From DATJPD01 sp036394195 (GTDB taxonomy: Bacteria; Pseudomonadota; Alphaproteobacteria; CACIAM-22H2): a stretch of 25,095 nucleotides of DNA. The stretch lies in the NCBI GenBank assembly GCA_036394195.1, contig DASWFO010000111.1, forward strand, positions 1 to 25,095. The letters run 5' to 3'. Below are positions 1 to 5,748 of the stretch, in pieces. The notes below the pieces were generated by a model. That model did no database searches. It had not been told where the DNA came from and saw only the letters and a list, made by a program, of their open reading frames with translations. The translations under genes were made by a program, and so were the position numbers. The number at the start of each line of letters is the position of its first letter. Within the stretch, counting starts at the first letter, position 1.

Positions 1-339
1 GTCGGCTCGTCGACCATGCTCTCGGGCCTGCCGAACCGCCTCCATTACGTGACCTCGAAAGGTGCGGTGCTGGCGATGACGCGGGCCATGGCCAAGGAGC
101 TCGGCCCGTTCGGCATCCGCGTCAACACGGTCGGCTACAGCCTGGTGTCGAACGCGGCGACCGACGCCGAGTTCCAGGCGCATCCGGAGAAGCGCAAGCT
201 GATCCTGGGTGCGCGCGCCATCGCCAAGGACATCTTCCCCGCCGACCTGATCGGGACGTTGGTCTATCTCGCATCCGCCGAGAGCGACGCGATGACCGGC
301 CAGTTCATCAACATCGACGGCGGCCAGAGCTTCACCTGA
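1..339 (+). CDS. SDR-family oxidoreductase, C-terminal part (5' end outside window)
   Basis: The reading frame is open from base 1, so the gene begins upstream; the first in-frame ATG (16) lies inside the catalytic core and is not the true start. The visible 112 codons hold the catalytic part of a short-chain dehydrogenase/reductase: Ser at codon 3, then Y-V-T-S-K (Tyr16, Lys20), the usual 13-residue Ser-Tyr spacing. It then has the RVNTV segment after the active site and a C-terminal GQFINIDGGQSF, matching the TG-x(4)-DGG ending of classical SDRs. The family does NAD(P)-dependent oxidation or reduction of alcohols and ketones; the substrate cannot be read from this part. A second SDR starts 13 bp downstream, so the two are probably co-transcribed. 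Confidence 0.9.
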   Translation, partial: VGSSTMLSGLPNRLHYVTSKGAVLAMTRAMAKELGPFGIRVNTVGYSLVSNAATDAEFQAHPEKRKLILGARAIAKDIFPADLIGTLVYLASAESDAMTGQFINIDGGQSFT

Positions 340-352
340 CACGGGAGCGACC

Positions 353-1117
353 ATGAACCTCTTCGACCTGACGGGCCGGGTGGCGATCGTCACCGGCGGC
401 AACGGCGGCATCGGGCTCGGCATGGCGCGGGGGCTGGCCCAGGCGGGGGCGGCGGTGATGATCGCCGGGCGCGACGCGGCCAAGAGCAGCGCGGCGGTGA
501 AGGAGCTCGCGGGCCTCGGCGCGAAGGCGGCGTCGACCAGCGTGGATGTCTGCAACGAAGGTGCCTGCCGCGGGCTGATCAAGGAGACCGTCGCGAAGTT
601 CGGCCGACTCGACATCCTGGTCAACAATGCCGGCACCAATATCCGCAAGCAGCCGCAGGAGTACACGGCCGCGGAGTGGCACGCGGTGATCGACACCAAT
701 CTCACCAGCGCCTTCCTGTTGAGCCAGGCGGCGTATCCCGAGATGCGCCGGGCCGGCGGCGGCAAGGTGATCAATATCGGCTCGATGATGTCGATCTTCG
801 GCGCCTCGTTCACAGCCCCGTACGCCGCCAGCAAGGGCGGCATCGTGCAACTGAGCCGGGCCATCGCGACCGCGTGGGCGAAGGACAACATCCAGGTCAA
901 CGCGGTGCTGCCCGGCTGGATCGACACCGCCCTCACCCGCAGCGCGCGCAAGCAGGTTGACGGCCTGCACGAGCGGGTCCTGGCGCGCACCCCGGCCGGC
1001 CGCTGGGGCAATCCGGCGGACTTCGCCGGCATCGCCGTCTTTCTCGCAAGTGCAGCATCGGACTTCCTCACCGGCACCGCGATTCCGGTCGACGGTGGCT
1101 ATTCGGTTCAGGGGTGA
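353..1117 (+). CDS. SDR-family NAD(P)-dependent oxidoreductase (FabG / gluconate 5-dehydrogenase-like)
   Basis: This is a full-length classical SDR of 254 aa. The cofactor loop TGGNGGIG is at residues 14-21, NNAG at 91-94, Asn116, Ser144, and the YAASK motif gives Tyr157 and Lys161. The C-terminal TGTAIPVDGGYS is typical. The ATG at 353 follows a GGGAG ribosome site and lies 13 bp after the preceding SDR stop, which suggests one operon. Classical SDRs of this length catalyse reversible NAD(P)-linked reduction of a keto group. The closest look by eye is to sugar-acid or polyol dehydrogenases and FabG-type reductases, but the substrate is not determined. Two related but different SDRs side by side often serve one catabolic pathway; that is an inference, since the rest of the operon is upstream of the window. 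Confidence 0.92.
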   Translation: MNLFDLTGRVAIVTGGNGGIGLGMARGLAQAGAAVMIAGRDAAKSSAAVKELAGLGAKAASTSVDVCNEGACRGLIKETVAKFGRLDILVNNAGTNIRKQPQEYTAAEWHAVIDTNLTSAFLLSQAAYPEMRRAGGGKVINIGSMMSIFGASFTAPYAASKGGIVQLSRAIATAWAKDNIQVNAVLPGWIDTALTRSARKQVDGLHERVLARTPAGRWGNPADFAGIAVFLASAASDFLTGTAIPVDGGYSVQG

Positions 1118-1130
1118 GACCCACTTGTGT

Positions 1131-1215
1131 CTCAATTGGCCTCTCCCTGAGGAGCCCCGCGCCTTCGTCATCCTTCGAGTGCCTCAGGATGAGGGCGCGG
1201 GAGGGGCCAATTGAG
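1131..1215. repeat. Long imperfect hairpin repeat after the SDR pair
   Basis: Arms 1131-1147 and 1199-1215 are complementary over 17 positions with one mismatch (a G-U pair in RNA). A further inner pairing joins the CGTCATCCT region (near 1167) to AGGATGAG (near 1186). The element fills most of the gap between the SDR stop and the riboswitch. The inner CATCCTTCGAG...CTCAGGATG pattern resembles small dispersed palindromic repeats of alphaproteobacteria. It may end SDR transcription, though there is no T-run after it. Confidence 0.7.
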
Positions 1216-1273
1216 GCAGCGCCACCGCGGCCGCGGCGGTTGCACTTTGATGGCAACTCTGCGAGCATGAGGT

Positions 1274-1380
1274 GTTCCCTGGGGAGCCCCGTTTAGGGGG
1301 CTGAGACACCGCCGGCCGTGACAGCGACGGCAACGCGGAGACCCTCCGAACCTGATCCGGGTCATTCCGGCGTAGGGACA
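1274..1380 (+). promoter_or_regulatory. TPP riboswitch (THI-box) upstream of thiC
   Basis: The sequence shows the conserved THI-box blocks in order. P1 5' strand TTCCCT (1275-1280) is followed by GGGGAGCCCC and GGGGGCTGAGA (1296-1306). A variable P3 region comes next, then GACCCTCCGAACCTGATC (1340-1357), GGGTCATTCC, and GGCGTAGGGA (1369-1378), which closes P1. CTGAGA and ACCTGATC are the pyrimidine- and pyrophosphate-sensor loops of the family. It binds thiamin pyrophosphate and lowers expression of the gene downstream, here thiC. About 110 nt separate the aptamer from the thiC ATG and hold the expression platform. Confidence 0.95.
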
Positions 1381-1429
1381 GGAACTCGCGGCGCTCTTCT
1401 CTTTTCCACACAGCCGCACCCTCCCCGAC

Positions 1430-1491
1430 GCGAAATCCCGGATCTCAAACAACGTCCGTTTTGGACGCGACGAGAGGAGATTTCGCCCATG
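1430..1491 (+). promoter_or_regulatory. Likely expression platform and ribosome site of thiC
   Basis: GCGAAATC at 1430-1437 is complementary to GATTTCGC at 1479-1486, the stretch just after the Shine-Dalgarno (GAGAGGAGA, 1472-1480) and 3 nt before the ATG. Inside the loop lies a CGTCC-GTTTT-GGACG hairpin (1453-1467). ATCTC (1442-1446) could instead pair with GAGAT (1477-1481) in the Shine-Dalgarno. No T-run follows a hairpin here, so translational rather than transcriptional control is the simpler reading. The pairing is seen in the sequence; its use as the switch is inferred. Confidence 0.55.
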
Positions 1492-3345
1492 CCCGACGGC
1501 AACCCGAATCCGAACTTCACCGTGTCGACCGGCCCGCTGCCGGCCTCGCGCAAAATCCGCGTCCAAGGCCGCCTCCATCCCGAGGTCCAGGTGGCGATGC
1601 GCGACATCGAGCTCAGCCCCTCGGCCAACGAGCCGCCGGTGCGGGTCTACGACGCGTCGGGCCCCTACACCGATCCCGATGCCAAGATTGACATCACCCG
1701 CGGCCTGCCTGGGCTGCGCAGCGCCTGGATCCACGCCCGCGGCGACGTCGAGGCGTATGACGGCCGCACGGTGAAGCCGGAAGACAACGGCCGGCGGATC
1801 GAAGACAGCTCCGAGCTGACCGAGTTCTCGCTCGCCGGCAAGCGGCCGCTGCGCGCGAAGCCGGGCAAGAACGTCACGCAGCTGCACTACGCCCGCAAGG
1901 GCATCATCACGCCGGAGATGGAGTACATCGCGATCCGCGAGAATCTCGGCCGCGAGATCGCGCGCGAGCAGCAGGCGCGCGACGGCGAGGATTTCGGTGC
2001 GTCGATCCCGGATCACGTGACGCCGGAGTTCGTGCGCGACGAGGTGGCGCGCGGGCGCGCCATCATCCCGGCGAACATCAATCACCCGGAAAGCGAGCCG
2101 ATGATCATCGGCCGCAACTTCCTGGTGAAGATCAACGCCAATATCGGGAACTCGGCGATCCTGTCGTCGATCGCCGACGAGGTCGAGAAGATGGTGTGGG
2201 CGATCCGCTGGGGATCGGACACCGTCATGGACCTGTCGACCGGCAAGAACATCCACGCCACGCGCGAATGGATCATCCGCAACTCGCCGGTGCCGATCGG
2301 CACCGTGCCCATCTACCAGGCCCTGGAGAAGGTCGGCGGCAAGGCCGAAGACCTGAGCTGGGAGATGTATCGCGACACCTTGATCGAGCAATGCGAGCAG
2401 GGGGTCGACTACTTCACCATCCACGCCGGGGTGCGGCTCCCCTACATCCCGCTCACCGCCAAGCGGGTGACCGGCATCGTCAGCCGCGGCGGCTCGATCA
2501 TGGCGAAATGGTGCCTCGCCCACCACGAGGAGAGCTTCCTCTACACGCGCTTCAACGAGATCTGCGAGATCATGAAGGCGTATGACGTGAGCTTCTCCTT
2601 GGGCGACGGCCTGCGCCCGGGCTCGATCGCGGACGCCAATGACGCAGCCCAGTTTGCCGAGCTCGAGACCCTGGGCGAGCTCACCAAGATCGCCTGGCAG
2701 CACGACGTGCAGGTCATGATCGAAGGCCCCGGCCACGTGCCGATGCACAAGATCAAGGCCAACATGGACAAGCAGCTCAAGGCCTGCCACGAGGCGCCGT
2801 TCTACACCCTGGGGCCGCTCACCACCGACATCGCGCCCGGCTACGACCACATCACCAGCGGCATCGGCGCCGCCATGATCGGCTGGTTCGGCACCGCGAT
2901 GCTCTGCTACGTGACGCCGAAGGAGCATCTGGGCCTGCCCGACCGCGACGACGTCAAGACGGGGGTCATCACCTACAAGATCGCGGCGCACGCCGCCGAT
3001 CTCGCCAAGGGGATGCCGGGGTCGCAGCTCCGCGACGACGCGCTGTCGCGGGCGCGCTTCGAGTTCCGCTGGCGCGACCAGTTCAACCTGTCGCTCGATC
3101 CGTCGACGGCCGAGAAGTTCCACGACCAGACCCTGCCCGCCGACGGCGCCAAGCTGGCGCATTTCTGCTCGATGTGCGGCCCGAAATTCTGCTCGATGAA
3201 GATCACGCAGGAGATCCGGGACGCGGCGGCGGCGCAGAACGACGTCGCCGACGTGGCGCAGAAGGGCATGCAGGAGATGTCGGTCAAGTTCCGCGAATCC
3301 GGCAGCCAGATCTACGCGGGGGCGGGCGGGAGAGAACACGATTGA
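1489..3345 (+). CDS. thiC: Phosphomethylpyrimidine synthase ThiC
   Basis: ThiC is a radical-SAM enzyme that rearranges 5-aminoimidazole ribotide into hydroxymethylpyrimidine phosphate, the pyrimidine half of thiamin. The product from the ATG at 1489 is 618 aa, normal for bacterial ThiC. It carries TTGPLPxSRK-like and YDASGPYTD segments near the N-terminus, RNFLVKINANIGNSA mid-protein, and the C-terminal CSMCGPKFC motif (Cys560, Cys563, Cys568) that binds the catalytic 4Fe-4S cluster. The frame is open further upstream to 1318, but that would translate the riboswitch. The ATG at 1489 has a strong GAGAGGAGA ribosome site 8 nt before it and gives the usual N-terminus. Control by the TPP riboswitch just upstream fits its role. 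Confidence 0.98.
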   Translation: MPDGNPNPNFTVSTGPLPASRKIRVQGRLHPEVQVAMRDIELSPSANEPPVRVYDASGPYTDPDAKIDITRGLPGLRSAWIHARGDVEAYDGRTVKPEDNGRRIEDSSELTEFSLAGKRPLRAKPGKNVTQLHYARKGIITPEMEYIAIRENLGREIAREQQARDGEDFGASIPDHVTPEFVRDEVARGRAIIPANINHPESEPMIIGRNFLVKINANIGNSAILSSIADEVEKMVWAIRWGSDTVMDLSTGKNIHATREWIIRNSPVPIGTVPIYQALEKVGGKAEDLSWEMYRDTLIEQCEQGVDYFTIHAGVRLPYIPLTAKRVTGIVSRGGSIMAKWCLAHHEESFLYTRFNEICEIMKAYDVSFSLGDGLRPGSIADANDAAQFAELETLGELTKIAWQHDVQVMIEGPGHVPMHKIKANMDKQLKACHEAPFYTLGPLTTDIAPGYDHITSGIGAAMIGWFGTAMLCYVTPKEHLGLPDRDDVKTGVITYKIAAHAADLAKGMPGSQLRDDALSRARFEFRWRDQFNLSLDPSTAEKFHDQTLPADGAKLAHFCSMCGPKFCSMKITQEIRDAAAAQNDVADVAQKGMQEMSVKFRESGSQIYAGAGGREHD

Positions 3346-3371
3346 ATAGGCAGGTCCAACCATCTCTACCT

Positions 3372-3441
3372 CGTCATGCCCGCGAAAGCGGGCATCCATC
3401 GCGCCGCTGAACCGTGGATTCCCGCTTGCGCGGGAATGACG
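3372..3441. repeat. REP-like palindromic repeat, basic two-hairpin form
   Basis: The 70-bp element begins CGTCAT and ends ATGACG. It has two hairpins, CCCGCGAAAGCGGG and CCCGCTTGCGCGGG, joined by a linker holding CATCGCGCCGCTGAACC. The same element occurs in the opposite orientation at 5556-5673 with an insertion, and a diverged one at 14181-14256. It lies 27 bp after thiC and could aid mRNA 3'-end stability. Confidence 0.85.
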
Positions 3442-3468
3442 AAAAAGGAGTGGGACCGATTAGGCTCC

Positions 3469-3496
3469 GAGGGCGCCGGTTTCGACCGGCGCCCTC
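3469..3496 (+). terminator. GC-rich hairpin downstream of thiC
   Basis: A perfect 12-bp stem closed by a TTCG tetraloop (core GGCGCCGGT / ACCGGCGCC). It is not followed by a clear T-run, so its role as terminator for thiC is uncertain. A near copy, which does have a T-run, sits after mazF at 4197-4224. Confidence 0.55.
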
Positions 3497-3548
3497 CATG
3501 TTTGTTATTCGACGCCGAGAACTCGGGCTCGCCCGCGGCCGCAGCGCC

Positions 3549-3584
3549 TTGACACTTGTCAGGGAAGTATCTACATTGTAGATA
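3549..3584 (+). promoter_or_regulatory. mazEF promoter with two palindromic operators
   Basis: A consensus -35 TTGACA (3549-3554) and a -10 TACATT (3572-3577) are 17 bp apart. TGACA-CT-TGTCA (3550-3561) overlaps the -35, and a perfect 17-nt palindrome at 3568-3584 (arms TATCTACA / TGTAGATA) covers the -10. Toxin-antitoxin operons of this class repress themselves through the antitoxin, so these palindromes are the likely MazE or MazEF binding sites. The mazE ATG is about 22 nt after the second palindrome. Confidence 0.75.
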
Positions 3585-3605
3585 TATCCTCGGCACTCAA
3601 TTATC

Positions 3606-3845
3606 ATGAAAACCATCATTTCCAAGTGGGGCCATAGCCTCGCGCTCCGGATTCCATCGGCATTCGCGCACGAGATCGATGCTGTTGAGGGTACGGAAGT
3701 CGACATTTCTGTCTCGCGGGGAAAATTGGTTGTCTCTCCGGCCAGGCGGCGTTACGCGATCGAGGATCTTGTCAATGCGATCACCCCCGAAAACACCCAC
3801 GCGGAAACCGAGTGGGGCAGGCCGCGCGGCGGCGAAGTCTGGTAG
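3606..3845 (+). CDS. mazE: MazE-like antitoxin (AbrB/SpoVT fold)
   Basis: A 79-aa protein with the N-terminal swapped-hairpin DNA-binding domain of MazE/ChpAI antitoxins: KxGHSLALRIP-type start, EVDISVSRGKLVVSP, then an acidic, flexible tail (ITPENTHAETEWG) ending in GGEVW. The tail normally wraps the toxin. The gene is led by a strong promoter with two palindromes, consistent with autorepression. There is no clear Shine-Dalgarno before the ATG (CAATTATC), so its translation start signal is weak. The toxin frame begins inside or just after this gene. Its base composition is less GC-rich than the genes around it, which fits a mobile cassette. Confidence 0.88.
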   Translation: MKTIISKWGHSLALRIPSAFAHEIDAVEGTEVDISVSRGKLVVSPARRRYAIEDLVNAITPENTHAETEWGRPRGGEVW

Positions 3846-4182
3846 CCGCTCGTTCGTCCCTGATGTCGGTGATCTGATCTGGCTGGATTTCGATCCCAAG
3901 GCTGGTCACGAGCAGGCGGGGCGCCGGCCCGCCGTCGTACTGTCGCCGGCGGGCTATAACGCGAAGACAGGGCTCGCGGTCGTCTGTCCCATTACGAGCC
4001 AGCAGAAGAACTATCCTTTCGAGGTTGCCCTTCCGGCAGGGCTCGCCATCCGCGGCGTCATTCTCGCCGACCATGTGAAGAACCTGGACTGGAGGGTTCG
4101 CCACGCCGCAGCGAGCTGCAAAGCGCCCTCGTCCGTGCTGGCCGAGTTGAGGGCCAAGCTCGCACCTCTGCTCGGCTTTTAA
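3775..4182 (+). CDS. mazF: MazF-like endoribonuclease toxin
   Basis: MazF-family toxins are sequence-specific mRNA interferases held inactive by MazE. The core starts at FVPDVGDLIWLDFDP and continues with GHEQAGRRPAVVLSP, CPITSQQKNYPFEV, ILADHVKNLDW and a C-terminal LLGF, all typical. The odd point is the start. Homologues begin a few residues before the VPDxGD segment, but here no ATG, GTG or TTG lies in frame there. The nearest in-frame start is the ATG at 3775, which gives 135 aa (about 20 more than usual) and overlaps mazE by 71 bp. A rarer start codon close to 3835 is possible. Function is confident; the start is not. Confidence 0.85.
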   Translation: MRSPPKTPTRKPSGAGRAAAKSGSRSFVPDVGDLIWLDFDPKAGHEQAGRRPAVVLSPAGYNAKTGLAVVCPITSQQKNYPFEVALPAGLAIRGVILADHVKNLDWRVRHAAASCKAPSSVLAELRAKLAPLLGF

Positions 4183-4196
4183 AGCCGCTCGAACGA

Positions 4197-4224
4197 GCGC
4201 CGGTTTTCGACCGGCGCCCTTTTT
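4197..4224 (+). terminator. Intrinsic terminator after mazF
   Basis: GCGCCGGT (4197-4204) pairs with ACCGGCGC (4210-4217) around a 5-nt loop, followed by CC and five T. It lies 15 bp after the mazF stop and matches the hairpin at 3469-3496 apart from one base change and one extra T in the loop region. Confidence 0.85.
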
Positions 4225-4278
4225 GTTGCACCGGGTGGACATGTTAGGATCGGGCACCAATCCGGCGCGGAGAGCCCC

Positions 4279-5142
4279 ATGACCGTGATGACCCAGCCGA
4301 AGCTCGACGTCGTCCCGCTGACCCGGCATATCGGCGCCGAGATTCGCGGCCTCGATCTCAGAAGCCAGCCCGACGAGGCGACGGTCAAGGCGATCTATCA
4401 GGCGTGGCTCGACCATCTGGTGCTCGTCTTTCGCGGCCAGAGCCTGTCGCCGGAGGACCTCCAGCGCGTCACCCGCTATTTCGGCGAGCCCGGCGTCACC
4501 CGCCGGCCGGCCAAATATTTTCCGAAGGGCTACACGGGCCTGCCGGACGGCATGATGCTGATTTCGAACATCCGCGAGAACGGCGAGCCGATCGGGGCGC
4601 TGCCCGACGGCGAGATGATGTTCCATCACGACCGGATCCACACCGAGCAGCCCGACAAGGCGACCCTGCTCTACTCGGTCGAAATCCCGTCGACCGGCGG
4701 CAACACCCTGTTCGCCAGCGGCTACGCCGCGTACGAAACCTTGGAGCCGGCGCTCCGGCAGAAGCTCGAAGGCCGCCGCGCCTTCCATCATTACAACTAC
4801 GACGCGGTGAAGAAGAACGACCCGCGGGGCACCGACGCATTCGCCGAGTGCGTGCACCCGGTGTTCCGCACCAACGAGGACACCGGCCGCAAGGCGGTCT
4901 ACGTCAACCGCCTGATGACCATGGGCATCGTCGACATGCCGCAAGCGGAGTCCGAGCCGCTGCTGGGCGCGCTGTTCGACCACGCCGAACGGCGCGAGTT
5001 CGTCTACGAGCATGTCTGGCAGGTGGGCGATCTCGTCCTGTGGGAGAACCGCTGCTCGTCGCATGCGCGCACCGATTTCGCCTCGACCGAGCGCCGGCTG
5101 ATGCTGCGCACGACCGTGAAGGGCGACGTGCGGCCCTATTAA
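4279..5142 (+). CDS. TauD/TfdA-family Fe(II)/2-oxoglutarate dioxygenase
   Basis: A 287-aa member of the TauD/TfdA family, which uses Fe(II), O2 and 2-oxoglutarate to hydroxylate a small substrate; the hydroxylated product often breaks down, as with taurine or 2,4-D. The iron ligands are visible as H116-x-D118 (in FHHDRIH) and distal His262 (SSHARTDF). Arg273 and Arg277 sit 11 and 15 residues after His262, as the 2-oxoglutarate-binding arginines do in TauD. The start ATG has GGAGAG 7 nt upstream. The gene stands alone between the mazEF terminator and a repeat-rich gap, so the neighbours do not reveal the substrate. By eye the N-terminus (PLTRHIGAEIRGLDL) and length are typical. Confidence 0.9.
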   Translation: MTVMTQPKLDVVPLTRHIGAEIRGLDLRSQPDEATVKAIYQAWLDHLVLVFRGQSLSPEDLQRVTRYFGEPGVTRRPAKYFPKGYTGLPDGMMLISNIRENGEPIGALPDGEMMFHHDRIHTEQPDKATLLYSVEIPSTGGNTLFASGYAAYETLEPALRQKLEGRRAFHHYNYDAVKKNDPRGTDAFAECVHPVFRTNEDTGRKAVYVNRLMTMGIVDMPQAESEPLLGALFDHAERREFVYEHVWQVGDLVLWENRCSSHARTDFASTERRLMLRTTVKGDVRPY

Positions 5143-5163
5143 TTTGTCCCTCAAGCGCCGGGC

Positions 5164-5208
5164 GGGGCGCCGGCAAATCGCGCTGCGCGATTGTGCCTGC
5201 CGCGCCCC
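5164..5208. terminator. Strong stem-loop after the TauD gene
   Basis: GGGGCGC-CGGCA (5164-5175) pairs with TGCCG-CGCCCC (5198-5208) with a one-nt bulge. Nested inside is AATCGCG-CTG-CGCGATT (5176-5192). A second hairpin, CGCGCGC-ATAA-GCGCGCG, follows at 5233-5250. It begins 21 bp after the TauD stop and may end its transcript, but it lacks a T-run and could equally be a dispersed repeat. Confidence 0.5.
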
Positions 5209-5265
5209 CTTGTTTGAAGACTTTGGGGGTCCCGCGCGCATAAGCGCGCGCCGCCCGCTCAATTC

Positions 5266-5295
5266 TTTTCAGGGGGCGAAGCCCCCTGCACCCCG
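5266..5295. repeat. 30-bp exact repeat with AGGGGGC-GAA-GCCCCCT hairpin, copy 1
   Basis: The 30 bases at 5266-5295 are identical to 22203-22232. The core is a 7-bp stem with a GAA loop (5271-5287), followed by TGCACCCCG. Both copies lie in gaps just downstream of a gene, in the same orientation. Confidence 0.85.
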
Positions 5296-5299
5296 GCGC

Positions 5300-5475
5300 G
5301 GCGGTAGTTATTGAACGACGAAGCGTCGGACTGCCGTTTCTTTCTGCCCTACCGCCCCGCCGGGGCCCCCCTCGAATCGGTGCAATACTGCAATTGTTCT
5401 CGGAAGCCGTTGATCGGACTGGCGAAAAGTGCCCCCGAACAATTGCATCCGGGGTTGCGCGCCGATGCAATTCTT
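5300..5475. other. Gene-free stretch with two inverted-repeat pairs
   Basis: I see no convincing gene between 5143 and 5748. GGCGGTAG (5300-5307) pairs with CTACCGCC (5349-5356), enclosing CGACG-AAG-CGTCG (5316-5328). GCAATTGTTC (5390-5399) pairs exactly with GAACAATTGC (5437-5446), and the string TGCAAT recurs at 5381, 5389 and near 5467. This could be a small structured RNA or a decayed element; no promoter or known RNA family is recognisable. Confidence 0.5.
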
Positions 5476-5555
5476 TCCGCTGCTGCTGCTTGTGAGAGGC
5501 CGCCATGTGCCCACAACGACCAGGGGCGGTTGCGGTTTCCGGGCGTTTTCTCCGG

Positions 5556-5673
5556 CGTCATTCCCGCGCCAGATTCTTCGCGCCCGTCGGCGGCCTTGAA
5601 GGCCGCCAACGCAGCGCAGTTGGGAATCCATGGTTCAGCGGCGCGATGGATGCCCGCTTTCGCGGGCATGACG
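5556..5673. repeat. REP-like repeat, form with an inserted module
   Basis: The 118-bp element is the reverse complement of the repeat at 3372-3441, interrupted in the loop of its first hairpin by about 50 bp. The inserted part holds the palindrome GCGGCCTTGAAGGCCGC and the phrase AGATTCTTCGCGCCCGTC. The same inserted part appears in the other orientation near 18547-18598. Confidence 0.85.
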
Positions 5674-5748
5674 ATGGAGAGGGGGTGGTCATCCCCGACC
5701 AAACGCTGCCCTAGCTAGCGCGGCGTCCTCAGAAGCGGCGAGCGATCG

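Noticed and set aside
1318..1488. In-frame extension of thiC upstream
   Set aside because: It would translate the TPP aptamer; the ATG at 1489 has a strong ribosome site and gives the normal length.
1168..3399. A 743-codon frame on the minus strand
   Set aside because: It lies opposite thiC in GC-rich DNA and reads as Arg/Val/His/Asp-rich low-complexity sequence; the plus-strand protein is a clear ThiC.
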